Below are positions 10,801 through 25,800 of a stretch of 64,000 bases of DNA, piece by piece (position 1 is the stretch's first letter; each line of letters begins with the position of its first letter). The notes below the pieces were generated by a model. The model was given only the letters and a program-made list of their open reading frames with translations. It searched no databases and was not told the origin of the DNA. The position numbers and the translations under genes are program-made. This DNA is from Struthio camelus (taxonomy: Eukaryota > Chordata > Aves > Struthioniformes > Struthionidae). Location of the stretch: contig NC_090982.1 of the NCBI RefSeq assembly GCF_040807025.1, positions 87,731,463-87,795,462 on the forward strand, given 5' to 3'.

Positions 10801-13800
10801 TAGCATAAAAGAATATATGCTTGCACCTGACCAGATATCCCCAAGGGTGAGCTTTTCCTTACCATTACCTAAGTTCAGGAAGCAACTCCACTGCTTTCCT
10901 TAGTGATAACAGGTACCATATTCTGATTCTACTTTTTCATGCAGTGTGTTCTCTGGATGGTCTTAAAATGAAAGACAGGTTCACACAAACAGTATGTAAG
11001 GGTAGCTTTTAAGAATATTTAATCCTTTTGTAGCAAGCTGTCTACACAGTCATGAGCCAGAAGAGACACCTAACTTGCAGTTTATTCAAAGAGGAAGAGT
11101 TGTTTCAGTTCAGAATCTGTGTTCTTCCTGAGCTGCCAGTGATAAGTATCTGATATTAAGTTCTGAGACTCAAAGACTTATAAGACAAAGAAAGAATTCT
11201 GCTACCTATAAGTAATACATGTTGTCAAACATACGAAGAATACTTCTCATCCTGCCCCATAACTTTCTGAAACAAAGCCAGAAGAGTTTAACTTTTGAAA
11301 GCATTTCAAGTTGATGTTTAAGAAAAAAAAGCAAAGTAAATCCCTAAGCACAAGACTGGAAATCAGATAATCTTACACTCTGCAAAATTCAGCCAGTCAT
11401 TTCTAAGCATTTCTAATGCTTAGAAAGGAATGTGATGGTAGCTGACTTTGGTGCCTAGTGAATTCCATAAAGTGGCAAGATGCAAGTTTGGTTCTCAAAT
11501 TCGCTGCGTAATCTAGAATTAATTAACTCAAAATGTGATACTAAAGGCAACATTCATCCCACCTGTTGATTCATGCTAAGTAAGAGTAAAAAAAAAAAAA
11601 AAAAAGACAAAAAAAAAAAGGAAGACAGGATTGTGCATTAAGCATTGCCACATTCCAGCAATCAGTCAATGCAGCAGGAAAACTCTCTTCACTGTGTCCT
11701 AACCCTCGAGCGCAGTGCTGGAGCCTCTGCTTTCAGAAACCAAACAAAGGACCTGTCTTTCATTGAGAAGAAAATTAACAGTGCAGCTATAAAAACAAAC
11801 AAACAAACAACAACAAAAACTTTGTCCATGGGCAGCTATCTGTGCTCTCCCTACCATATCCCAATCTCCCATTTCAAGGGAGTGAATTAGCCACAAATCT
11901 ATATGCCAAAGGGCATTATTCTCCCTTGCTGAAACTCTACTTTTAAATTGAGATCAGCAAACTTGACAAAAAAAGAGAAGAGGGAGGGAAGAAGGCCAAT
12001 ACTGATCACAGCTTCAGCTTACTGGTTGGGCACTCCCTTGGGATAGAAAATGTGGGTAATGACTTATGTCTTATGGAATATTTTGTATTAATACATCTAT
12101 CACAAAAAGAAAACCCAAATTTTCATTTTTCAGGTTACTGAACTAATCGTTATGTTCAAGAAACACGTTCACATTTCTCTTCCCTTATCTCCAGGATTGC
12201 ATTGAGCCAGGAAGGAATATACTTCAATTGAACTTGCTTGTCATTTAATTGAAGACTTTATAAAACTTACCTAATGTCATCATCTGTAACTATGAAAGCT
12301 TTGCAGAGGGGTTGAGATGTATTAAGCCAAACAGCTGGGTTCTTTTCTACAGCTGCAGAGAGCTGTCCCGTGATAGGCGCAGAACTGGTGTGCAAAGCAC
12401 TAGCAACAGCTGATAACAGGGTATCGTCGTTGTTACCTGGGCCGACTCCTAAAATAAGGATAACTGAATAGTTAACATTCACATTTCACACAAAACTTTC
12501 AGTGGCAGAGCTCTTCCCAGGTGCTAAGGTTATATACGTAGATGATATTATTGCCACTGGATGTGTGGCTATATAATCTAAACAGTTAAATACAAGCTCT
12601 TAAAAATGGCTTTGTAATAGCACAGTTCTCATTTCAGTGTAAGTCAGCATTTTACAAATCATCCTATTTCTAAAACTGGCTAGTTTCTTTAACTTACACT
12701 AGCAATTGCAATATCCTCAAATTTTTAATAAAGATGACCAGATCATAAATTTATCAGTCACATATTGAAATAGTTTCTTAGCATCTTCATGATGTTAATC
12801 TACACCAATATTTCAATAGTCTTTGCTTTAATGCTTTAAAGGTATTAAATTAATTCTAGAAAATAAACAGGGAAGGTTTTTACAACATTCAAATCCCTGT
12901 GAAAATCTCCAAGCAGTAGAACAAAATTGTTAATTCTGAACTATGACTTGACGATTTTTTAGATCGATTTTCGCCAATAAGAGCACAGTTCTGAAGCATG
13001 GTTTCTGTTAACTACATAAATGAATCAAAAATAAATGGTTTTGGAAATTGAGACATTCTGTCAGCAAATACATTCAGAATTGGAAGTTTACTAAATCTGA
13101 TTGTAAACTTAAAAGCTTGTCAAGAGCATCAAAAGTCTGTCCTTTTTAAGCACAAACTACTTTGTAGATCTTGAGTAATTGCAGTAAATGAATACAATAC
13201 CTTGAAGACCCTTAGGTAGCTCCATGGATTTTATGATTTGTTCACTGACATCAGATGCACTGAGGCCTTGTAGCCTCTTCTCCCAGAAAAGCTGAAAACC
13301 AGATAACAAGGTTGCTCATTAGAATAGAAAAATAATCAACTCTTGGTGATGAACAAAATTCATGAGCAAAGTAGCATCAGAATAATCACGGGGACAGACA
13401 GTGCCTAGTTGCTTACAAAACAATCAACGCAATAGTCCTGCAAGCTACCAAAAAGGTAATATCTTATCCACTGATGGAGTTTCAGTTATCAGGAACATAC
13501 TTGCATGGGCATTATGCAGTGTATGTTGAAATATTGGAGCTAGCTTTGAATTTTATAGCGGTACAGCTGCACCAACACTAATGCTAGTGAGTAGCTAAAC
13601 CACTTCAAAACCTATCCGAGCTCAACGATCTGGCCCTTTACTAAGCTGTGTAGATCTCTCTAGACTTATCTGGATCAAGTCTTACCACCTTCAGTAAAAT
13701 GTGTGTACTAAATTCACATTCACTTTACTTTCTATTGCTTGATGTAGTTGCTGGAAACATGACCTAAGAGATTTTTGTTCAACAATGCAGAATTCCCTCT

Positions 13801-16800
13801 TCGCTTCTATCATACTGGTCTAAAGATTCCTCCTGAAGTTCTGGTGGAGGTTGGCAAATCCTATCCTTTAAAGTGGACCTTTTCTAGTTAGCTAGATAGC
13901 AATGAAAGCCAGTTAAAAAGTTGATTTCCATTCCACAGGAAGCTACATTTAAGAAATAAGCTCAGTAAGGAGAGAAGCGAGAACGTAGCTATGCAATTTC
14001 CTGTGGAAAGGGTATTCTGAAATAGTTCGACTTTTCTGCAGGATGTGGGGGAGGGGGAAAAAAAAAAAAAAACTATTGCTCTTCACGCCTCCAAAATCTG
14101 ATAGAAAAAAACCCTAAGCAAGCAGCTATACTAATTCCTAGGAAATTCCTTCTTGCAGTTGGGAACTCAAAAGACTTAGTTTAAGACAGGGCTACCAAAT
14201 GCCATATTCTGTTCTAAAACTGGAATTTTCCTCTTCTATCCTTTGTAGGGCCTGTATCGCTAGCCACACCTCGTTAAAACTGAACCACTGTACATCAGTG
14301 ATTCTTATTCAAAAAAAAACCCTTTATTTCCAGTGACAGAGGCAGTAAAGCAAGGAAAAAGCAACAAAGAACGTGTACTTCAGCATTAAGAGTACTTCTG
14401 ATTGGAAATAAAGCAGGTAGTTATGGTAAGAAAAATGCAATAATCTCTACAACATGTCTGTACAGCTTTATAAATCAGTAGGACAAGTAATACTTGTGTT
14501 CACTGATCGATTACTATGTCCTTTTATAAGAACTACTTATTTAAGTGCTCTTAGCTGGACAGTAGGACATATTTGTAACCAAGTCTAAATCCATATGGCC
14601 TAGAAAACCCACACAGGATCACCAAGCTCTTCAACTCTTTGCACAACTCTTGACAACATTGTTTGACACATTCTTGACTTCTCCGTGATTTTGAGAGCTT
14701 TTTGAAAATATACGTCACCACTCATGTCTCATTTTACTAGAGCCACTTAAACTTAAAATACTTTCTGTAAACTTATTCCTCATGCGCAGCTAGAATTCAT
14801 TTTCACCGTTCCAACCCAGGTTTTAGTTACGCTGTTAGTTGAACATCCAGGCATCTCTTTCATCTTGTTTTAAAATGTTGAATATTTAGTACCTCCAGTC
14901 ATTGACTTCTACTTTTTACTAATATCGCTAAGATATCATTCCAAGGAAACACTCTGGATGCACTGTAAGTCATTACTGCTCCATGGATGAAGTGGCAGTG
15001 TCTTTAGGCTGTCTGGACCGCTAAAGAAATCCTTGGTTACAAAAGCATAAATAGCAACTCACCAGCTAAACTCTAAAAGGATTATTAAGACTCACAAAAA
15101 TTAAGTTAAAGTAAAATCCTATTAATTCAGTATTTCATCACTGGATTAACTTCCCACCTTGATAAAAATCACTAGAAAGCTTATTAATTTTTTGCATTGT
15201 TTAAAGAATTTATCCTTCATTCCCCTTTCCCCCTCCATTTCATCAGTTTTTAGAGCTAAACAAAAGGCTCACCACCTCCAAATCATAACTCTATTTTTAT
15301 ATGCTATAGGTCACAAAAATAGCTTCTGTTTACGCAGAGTAAAATTAATGGGTCTACAACAGCAGCAGCAAATGCATCACCAAATACAGTCAGGTATTAC
15401 TGGTTTTTGATCCTTCAGTTGCCTACTCAAACCATCACTGCACATCACAGAGGGAATAAGGGATCAGGAGAAAGGTTAGGATATAGAAGGATATAGAAGG
15501 TTGCACAGGAATGCAAATGCATTTGCGAGAGAGTTGGGTACTTTAAGAAGGATAACTTGGATATAAAAAAGCTTAGAACATTTGCAAAGTGGAGCACAAT
15601 AACTGATTGGAGGGCTCTTCCAATACCAGTATTCACTCAGTTCTTTAAGCCTTAATTTTCAATGCACCAAAGAATCACTTCAGTATCAGCAATCTGACTG
15701 ACTTTGGGGTCAATGCAACATAAAAAAGCACTTAGGATTTAGTCACAAATGCTTAAGCAAGATCGAAGAAAAAAATATCTAAACTAAGTGCACGGCCACC
15801 TGATACAGTCCGGGCCCACTGAGGCTGTACCAGTACATCCAGAAAAGCAAGGTTCCTGTCTCCAGGAAAGGTGTTTTAGCAAATATGACCCTGTTATCCA
15901 GGAAGAGAATACTGATAGGACTGGGATAGGAAGGAATGAAAGAAGAACCAGAGTTCAAGATTCATCATTGTTATGATGTGATATTTCACAACTAGTGCAA
16001 AATAAATGAATAATAACTTCTGAGTATTTATCAGCAGGTTATGAGTGTTCATCCTATTGAAGGATGAAAAATAGCCCCATTTCAGTTTTGCTTGAAGACT
16101 AGCAGTTAGGGAACGCAAACTGAAAGGAGCCTAAAACACTGAACCTGCATTTACTGATACTTGAATATTCTAGGTTCAGAAAGACTCAGTAGCCAAGTGC
16201 CCCATTTCCTAGGAAGCTTTATGCCAAAGGTGACCTGTTATGCAATAATTTCTTGCGGAGCAAGAAATATATCCCTTATCACTCATACCTGCTCTCTTTG
16301 GGTAAACCTTTTTTTTTTTTTTTTTTTCCCTTTCCCTGTGACAGAAAAGGCAGCATGGGAAAGCAATGTCAAGGTCAGCAGGGTGGAGCAGAATTTTCAC
16401 TTCCTTGTTGTTCTAAAATTCTATAATGGCAAAGCTGTACTACAGCTGTTCTTCTGAAGCTCTTTGTTTGGAGAATTATAAAATATTGCTTCCTTCATAA
16501 TTGTTTTTTGTCCAAGAAAAGCCATTCGTGACTAATGGTCAGCTATAATCAAAATTGTAATCTCTGTAAAAACACAGTCTCCTAAGTAACTATTATTTCT
16601 CATTCAGAAAACAAAGAAATGATAGATTAGCCTCTGTATTGCAAGAATTACCAAGTATAAGCAGGTTATTTCTCTAAGGAAAAGGTGTAGCACCTAAAGT
16701 CTCTTTTGCAGTTGCTCAAGCAATGGAAGACTTCAGAAAAAGTTTGCTGGAAAGGGACCTATTCCAACTTACTCTTTTTAAAATAACTGCACATATGTTC

Positions 16801-19800
16801 TTAACGTTCAAACATTCTTGTTAAATGACTGATTTATATGTAAAACAATTAATAAAGAACCTTAAATATTTTCAACATTCTACTTACAGAGTATTGAAAA
16901 TATTCTAATTGTCAACACAATGTACTTGACTGGACAAACTCCTCCTACTCAAAGTTACAGATATCTACTCTTATTTTCCACTAGGAGACAGAAAAAGCTA
17001 CTGTCTAATTCAGAAGTATGACGGACATAGCAAGTTTAACAGCACAGTCATAATTCCAGGTAGCAGCCTTGCTATCTTCCCAGCTCCCTAGAATCGTATT
17101 GATTTCCATGCTGCTGGAATACAGAGTCTACACAAAATACAGTCAACATATCTGCATTGTACTGCAGACACAGACAGCCTGGGATTTTGTTATGTTTTCA
17201 AATCTACTCTAAAGGTTAAGTGAGACCAGAATGCCCAAAGTTATTGTTTGAGAAACTACTCAAGTGTTTAATATTGCAGGCAGTTAAATCAGGAAATATG
17301 ATTAGACAGAGGTCTTTTCAAAGTGTCCACGGATGATTTTAAAGTGAACAAGAACTCCTGCGTGAATCTGAAAAATTTCTTTCCTCTTTTTATATCCAAC
17401 GAATTGCTCAGCTCTGCTGAATCCATAATTGCCCAAGAAAACTTCTCTGTTCCTAAACTTGCCTGGGAGAGGGTGATGGAGCTTAGCAATCTTATCAGGT
17501 TCCTTCCACTTCTCTTCTTGATAATTCTAATAAATATTAACCAAAGAGCCTTCTAAAGTGTTCCAACCCTACCTAATTTTAGACTCCAGTCCCTCACAAT
17601 TTGATCCATAGGAAATAAAATTGCCTCTATTTGACAAAGTATGAAGTGCTGAGAGCTAAATTCTTCTTCCTTGTTAAGAACTGTTAACAAGGAGACATAA
17701 CATAAAATGACATCCTTTAATTTTTATTGTAAAGTAGGCTTTTTAGACTGCATATATCTTATGCCAAAAATGACTATGGTCAGCTCTGGTTTGTGATGTA
17801 TCACCCTATTTAATCATCAATTACAACACAAATTAATTACAAACATATATGACAGTAACTGTAAAAGAGACTTTTAAACCAATTCTGAAGAGTACTTTTG
17901 GCCTTCAGACAGATGATGTCATAAGTAAACGTAATTGCTCAGGTTTATCCTGAGGTGGTTAAAAAAGCTGTCTGCCACAGTGTTGGAAGAATCAGGTGAC
18001 ATAAGAGATGACTAACTGATTACCTGATTTCCTTTAAATGAGCTTCAAAGAGGAGGCTGGCATTCTTTTAAACAGTGAAGGCATGTTCTGGGAACGTTTG
18101 TAGCCAAGTACATTAGGGAGACACTGAGTTAATCATAATACTGAATTAATAAAAGGTTTATCACCTACATAAACACCTTTTTCACCAGTGTGATTTCAAA
18201 TGATCCCTAATACTACAATCAGTAGTATACAACAGAATCAACTAGTGATTAATCAACTCCTCAGGAGTCGGAGCTATCTCAGTCCCGTATTTCAGGTACC
18301 ATATGGTTGGGGGAGAGGGCGGAGGAAGAATGAGTGAGCTTTGTAGGTTACCCTGAAAAAGGCCAAGGAGCACAGTGCAGCTTGAACCAAGAAGCCTGAA
18401 CACACTAAGAGGAGGATAAGTATTATAGAGAGGACACAGACCTGAACCTTTTGGAGACACAAAGTGAATATAGATACAAAGGGCAGTGACCCATAAGGAG
18501 TTTGATTTGCAACATCATTGCTAAATAGGAAGGATGGTGGAACAATGTGGTTTTAAGACAGTACTCGCTATCCCCAATGAGGAGGATGCCAGAGATACAG
18601 TCGCCCGTCTTCTGGATTCTTCATCAAGTCCAGTTTCAGTTTCAGCAATGCTAATCTCCACTTTTTTAAAACGCAAACCATGTTCCTCTTAAGTTTATTG
18701 AAAATGTATCATACTTTATCAAACCTTATTTAGAAGCAGTAAGCTTAATAATGGAGAAAGGGCTAAAGCAAGGGTTTAATGCAGGGTTCCTTCTCTTATA
18801 CTGGCTTGTTAGTGGAACCTGCAAGGAAAAAAAGGCCAAAACCACAGAAACAGTAAGAAAACCTGTCATAAATGAGCTTATGGAAAGCCAGCACATTTTG
18901 AACGGGGTGACACTTCCAAGGGAACATGAACATACTTCAAAGAGCACTGTAATTGAGACAATTAGATTTGCTATTTAGGAACTTACAGATAGTCATATAA
19001 TGTGATTTAGATATAAAGAGTTTGACAAATCTCTGTGGATTTATTGAGCAGAAGCTACTTGGAGGAAGAAGATTAAGTGTGATAGTTAGGAGGAGAGAAA
19101 TCTAGTGTGTACCAGAAGATTCCTCAGAGCATGCATGCACACATATGGGGCTCAAGCTCTGATACTACCCAGTTTCAGGATTCCCCAAAACATTTCCATT
19201 CTTTCCTGGATGAAGTTCTCCACTCTGGTAGTCAGTAATCTACAAAACCTTTAAGAAAGGCTCTGAAAGCCTTGAAGATTCTGTCTTGCAGAGCCGTTGT
19301 TTGAAAAAAGCTTAGATAACCTTGTGATGCTTCTTGCGGGCAACTAAACACATGCTGAAAAAACGGAACCAGCAGCTGCCACAAAGATCTGTTGCTCTAG
19401 TTGTCAGATTTACCTATACCCAGATCATAAGCCAACTATCATTAGTTTATCTTTCCCGGGACTATCATAGGATTTACTGCTTAAAAAACAGCTGCTGCCA
19501 AATGTCTCCCTGCCAGCACCAATAAGCACGTCTTCTCACTCTCACATCATGAAAAAACTACTGACTGCCAAGGGTACTACAGTACTGGTTTATTTTGATC
19601 TCTGCGTAAGGAGGCAGGCCAAAGAGAATTTTCAGTGAATTCTGGTTAGACTGTCTCTTGAAAAGGGAGAGACAACAGATATAAGCGGATAAAGCTTTTA
19701 GAGACGGGTATCTAGAAAACCAGAAGCAAGAATCCCTTTACCAACTTGGGCCAAGTTCGAAGAAACAGGAAGGAATGAAACTGGAAGAGGTAACTGAATA

Positions 19801-22800
19801 AGCTTTATATACAGACAGGCTTTACAGTCAGTGTTCTGTATTCATTTGAATAGCCAATGCTGATATCACATGTACAGTGTCTGAACAGGGAAGGTGTACA
19901 TCTGAATAGGATAGGAGGAAACAGTGATGTATATAGGGATTATGTGTGTAAGGAAAATATAGTTTTTATATCTGGGAGGGAAGAAAATTCAAATATATTT
20001 GCAAGGCTGTATTGTCTGACAATTGTATCTCAAGTGATAAGTGTTCTATGTGATGCAAACTTTATTCAGAAAACAGAGGAGTTTTCCAGCACTTTCAGTC
20101 CTCACTTCTGCTTCTTTACTTTATCTCAGCAGATCACAATAAGAAAAGAATCCTGACTTTCTGAAAAGCAAGCAAAGACCATATATGTTGATAACTTTGA
20201 CATTCCAAACAGTGAGAAAAATGTCTGAATTAATTTCATGCTATGCTCAAACAAGATGCGTGCCTTTGTGGTTACATGCGTATAAAGGGTGCACATAGGA
20301 TTAATAATTCAAGTTCCCTCCATGCTTTTACAAGAAATACCTATAATTGTACAATGGAAATTTGCATGTAAAGCAGCAAGATCATCTGAAGTAGTTTAAG
20401 AAATCTAACAGCTTAAGAAATCTGTCAATGCTTAGGACTTGCTGCAGTAACTCAGAGCATGCTATGTACATTAGATTGCTCTGTTACAGGTTTTTAGTGG
20501 AAATTTTACTGAAAACTCACTAGGAGTTTATATAAGAACAGCTGCAACCAACTCTTCACCCCCTTCCCCAAGTCTCCCACCAAGCTGATGGTCAAAACCA
20601 TCATAGACTTGCTCAAACAGCCCAAGCAGCACTCTAACCGGGAGGAAAGCAACGGAATAAGACACACCAAGGTTTGCTTTGCTATTAGATATAAAAGATG
20701 AATTTTTCTACGTTCAAAGCAAATAGAGGTACCATCTCTTCCAAATGAAGTATGTCAACACAGCATAAGATTAGTGTTTTAAGTGTCCTCTTCCAAAGAT
20801 GAGCTGATGCAAATGAGGAGAATGGAATCTGATTGAAAAAGAATGCTGAAGCAGTGATCAGCAGATGATGATTACTTTAAGATCTTGCTATAGCTTGATC
20901 TATTAGAACCTATCTTAATGGGGCAAGGATTTAACTCAGGTAGGTTTGAAAACTGCCTGCTCTGCAAATCCTTATGCAACGGAATAGTCCATTTTCAAAA
21001 GACAAGAGATGCGCTCCAGAAGATTTCAGTCACTAGGTATTTGAAGAAAAGATTCTAGAGGAAAGAAAAGGGGGAGGAAATCCTCAAGTAAGAAAGGGTT
21101 CGGAATCCATCAAGATATGAACTGCCAGACACCCATTTCTCTTGTCACAAAGGTGCCATAACTTTCATATGATTTAGTGATTATTACGAGTTCAGCAGAC
21201 ATGACTGGAAGGAAACCCTGACACACAAAGGGTAACAATTTAAAAAGAAAACCCAAAGAAGGTGAAGAGAATCAATAGACACATGCAGTTATGCATCTTT
21301 TAGATCCGAATGTGATACACTTACATGGCCCCTGTTGAACTTCATGGGACCAACAGTGAGGTTAGTTGAGGCCTTCAAATCTTGCTAAAAGACATCTCAA
21401 CAAGATGATCCAATATGGCTCGATATTTCTTCCTTTTCTTTCTCACCTGAATTTAGAGGATGCAGAGTCTAAATTCCTTATGTTATTTCTTACAAGAATA
21501 GCATTCAAGATGTTTGAAAGTGCAATATTAGAGACAGCTTGGGTTTCAAAGGAAATGATGTTAAAAGTTAGTGATATATGAATGTTCAAAACTACGACCA
21601 TGATTCTGTATTTTCTTCTCACCCCTGCATTCCTAGGAAAATAAGGTATTTCAATATGATGGTAGTAACACTACAGTGACTCAAAGATACAAGTTAGACT
21701 TAAAAACAATGCCTCAATTCAATATACATCACATTATGTAGTATAGCATTCCTTCTTTCACTAGATATCCTTTTCTCCTCTGCTCCCTCCTCCTCTTATA
21801 AAACAAAACCAAAAAGCACAGTATGAAGAGGTGATCCGTCATTGATAGAAAGAGAATTATCTAAAGGAGATCTTGTATAACACGAGTTTACATAAAACTG
21901 TTTTGTATTTATAGTGGTAGTATAGTAAAAAAGGGATTTAAAATTAAAAAAAAATTGTATTTGCACAAAGCTCTTCTATTTAAGTATTTAAAAGAGATAC
22001 ATAGTTTGTATCAAGAAATTATATATTTTATAGAAACTTCTATGAAGAAGCTGCATATGAAAAAATCTTGTATTTGATGTCCAATTGTGACAGTAGAGCA
22101 AATAGCTGTGTTTCAGTAGGAATGTGGTAATCAAATCTGAAAGAAGTTTTAGATTAAAAAAAATATTATTCTCCATATGAACAGACTGTTACTTCTGTAT
22201 TTTTTTTTAAAAACTGTATTTATTACAACACATTTCTAGAAGCCATCTTCAAGATGGAAATTCTCATTTGTAATTGAAGCACAGCCAAAACCAGGCAGAT
22301 TTTCAGCTTGTTTCAACTTTCTGAGCTGTAAGAATGGAAGTACAGTAATTCTTACCTGCCGTGGCTGCTCTGTTACTCGCTGTGGATCAGATCTCACTTT
22401 GTTACTAGGATGATTGGTAACTTTGGTGACTGGTTGTTTGAAAATCGATGCTGTTTGTCTGATTGGCAAAGTTGTATTTAAGTCTGGTTTTCCCTGTTAA
22501 AAGAAAAAAAGTGAATTAACAAGTGTTATACACCAAAAAAATCCATATAGTAATGTTGGATTCACCCTCTTCTACTGATTGATTAAAAAAAAAAAAAAAA
22601 CAGCTTTTTTGGGAGTAAAGATTTCCCTTAAATGCTATATCCAACTAACCTTTGTAGTCCTCCATTTTAAAGAAAAAGAAATGTAACACTTAACTAGCTG
22701 CAGGTATTTTCACCATCTTTTATAAATTATTCTCTGGAAGAATCAGACTGCTTAGAAGTCTGCCTTCTCTTTTGGTAAAATACATGTTATTTGTGTAATT

Positions 22801-25800
22801 GGCTTACACTCTGAAAAGAGACAGCTTCATTATCAGGTGGCAATGTGAATCTCCGAAGCGTCATGAAAACATACTTGTAGCAAACAGCTTATATTTACAG
22901 AGTTCCAAGTCCTAAAGGCCAGCAACTTCCTACATAACTCTGGTCATTAATTTCCTAAGTGATTCCTATATCAAAGAATTCTTAATTGAGTGCAATAATT
23001 TATTCTGGAGAGAAATTAAAACTATTCTACTTTAACAAATTCTGCTGGAAAAGCTAGATTAGTTAGGTTTGTGAACTGATGATTCCCAGCCATCACAGAT
23101 AACACTTTACTGATACATCTTGTCACATACAAAACCCTTCAAACCATCAAACCAATCGGATATACTGGAGCACAGCTCCCCTGTGTAGGTATAATCTTGA
23201 ACAAACTTCAAATCATGGAAAATCCACTGGACACCTATACATTTTTCTAATTAACTGCTGGGGAAAGTATCTGATATTCACAGAGGGACAACAGAAGAAC
23301 AGATATGCATGTATTATATACACACATGCGCAAGCACAGTGTGAGAGAAGGGGGACACAGAGAACAGAGACAACAGTAATTTAACTACATTTTCTTTATA
23401 TAAACTGATTTTTGAAAATAGTCAGCATGAACTATTGCTCCATTTCAAATTAGAAAGGCTACTCTAATTGCTTTGTTTGAAAAATAACTCAAAAATATAA
23501 CACTAGATTTATTCTAATCTGGAAGACAGGAGGACAATTTTTCATCATAATTTATTTGCAAGCCTTATTTTATGTAATTACAGTTAAGCTGGCTGTGTGC
23601 CTATTTTGTTTTGTCTTTCCTCCCAGTAGCTTTTGAATTTTTTGCCCAACGTCAACCAAACTTTTAAAAAGCCTTCAGAAAATTTCTTTATATGAGTTTT
23701 GTGAAAGGTGGTATTCAAGTAGGGATGGGAGCAGGGAGAGCAAGAGCGTAGGGAAACATCACCACCGAGGGAAAGGAAAGCAGAATGCATTTTCTGTGTA
23801 GCTAGCCAACAGTCAGCACATACTTAACTCCAGACCATCACATTGTAAACCATTTCCTGCCAGGGAGTGGGAGCTTTCAAGCAGGAAATCAGAGATACTT
23901 AAGTGTAAGATTAAGGAATACAGATACACATAGCACAAGCATAAAATGGCAAACTTTATTACTCTAAGTGCTTACTAGACAATTTTTAGAGTTTCAGTAC
24001 TGAAAGAACATTTCCAGGCCAAACAGCTTAAGGTATTTCCCATTAGTTTTCTCACTCATTTCCCCACTCACTGCTAGCAAAATGTGTCATACAGACACTA
24101 GTCCCAGACAAAACTGATACCAGCTTCCTCAGAAGTGATCTTTAATGAAACAGGAAGGTCATATTAACATGCATCATATTTCTGGTATCAAAAACACTAT
24201 CAAAGCTTTGGAGCTTAATGATACATTCATGTTCACTACAAATGAACAAATTCAAGTGTGAATGATCTGAGCTGTGTGGTTTCAACTAAGCCTGGGTTGG
24301 AGATACTGCTAGTGCTTGAATCCCTCTGTGTAGCAAGAGCCCCAAAAGAAGCATTTGGGCTGGGGGAAGAGAATTTTCCCATAACCTCCAAGACTGACGA
24401 AGAAAAGCAGAGATACAATATCAGCACACCATGTCAGCTTTCATAAATCTGTCACTCTATCCAAAAGCAGACTGTTACTTTGAAGTGCTGTGACAGCACG
24501 ACAGTATCTTAGAGCTTTCTGTCTGCAATTCCAGCTCCTCCGAGTCCTGAAGACAGGAGTCTCTCAAACTTTTCTCCTCTTGCATTTCTTTTGTTGTCTT
24601 AACAACTACAAGCTCTCTCAGCTTCTTTTTTAAGGCATACAAGGGTGTGACTGAGAATACACATGTGCTTATATCCACACAACAAGAGAGACAATGAAAA
24701 CCAATATCCTCAAGTTTAGCAGACACATATTTTCCCAATGAACACATATTAAGAAGTATGTTCCCTATTTTGCATGACAGTTCTAGGCACTTCAAAACAT
24801 TTAACAGCTATATCTAATTTTCACAAAGAAAGAGAACTGTTCAAGCTTTTGCTTTTTAAAAGTTTAGTTACTTGTGGAAAAGGAAGAAAAGTAAACTATC
24901 ATATAATATTTCAAGTCCTAGAAGAAAGTTTTATAATTGGCTGTGAGATCATAGTTCAAAAGTTACACAATGAACTTTGATATTGTACCAAGAACCAAGT
25001 TAAAAGAATTTGTCACTAGGATTTACTCATATACCTATTATATATTTATACTCTTTTTTCTTTTTTTTTTTTTTTTTTTTTTTTACTAGAAGAAGTAATT
25101 TCTTGGGCTTAGAAATGTGAATTAAATCTCTCTTCAAAGCCTCAGTATTTAGACTATATAATTTGGACTACACAACTTTATAGACTAGAATGTGTTAAGA
25201 ACCAGAGAGCACTAAATGTTTAAAAGCCTTTAGTTCCTAAGCTGAACATACTGGAATTCCATATAATTTAAGTTAGATAGATATTCTCTAATGATCTATA
25301 TAAAAATGAAATAAAAAATTTGGCTAGGGGCTCAGGCTTATTAATAAGCTTTCTGTTCACAGCATCAGTTTCAGATTAAATTCTTATTTTAAAAGTAGGT
25401 ATCCCTCTTTTAGAGCTTTGCTAGGAATCCGACAGGGTAGTTCCTCCATCATCACAGTCCACCATGCTCCTGTATTTTAGCATATCTCAGTTATTGTAAG
25501 GTGGATAGGAGATAAGAAAGGGAGGGTGAAGTCATTCTTTCTACATTTGTACAATGAATAGCCTATAAACTAGCAATGAAGAGAACATAATCTCTGCACT
25601 CTGCAGAAAGTAATTTTCATCCAAAAGAGCATTCTACAGACAAGCCTCTTAATCCCAAGATATATCCTCACAAACCACAACAGTTATCATATTGGCTACT
25701 CCCATCCAACTATTTGACTCATCTTTTGGGTGGAGGGAGAGCCTCTTTATATAGCCTCTCCAAGATGACGCTGAGCTATTAAATTCTTCCTGGTGGAAAA

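Larger units (their letters stand above)
4835..12270 (-). other. MBD2: MBD2 intron 5
   Basis: A 7.4 kb AT-rich intron with scattered homopolymer runs (for example T at 5749-5764 and A at 11590-11605) and an AAAC-type simple repeat at 11791-11820. The one compositional oddity is the GC-rich segment near 7.94-8.21 kb, listed separately. No conserved alternative exon was recognised. Confidence 0.75.
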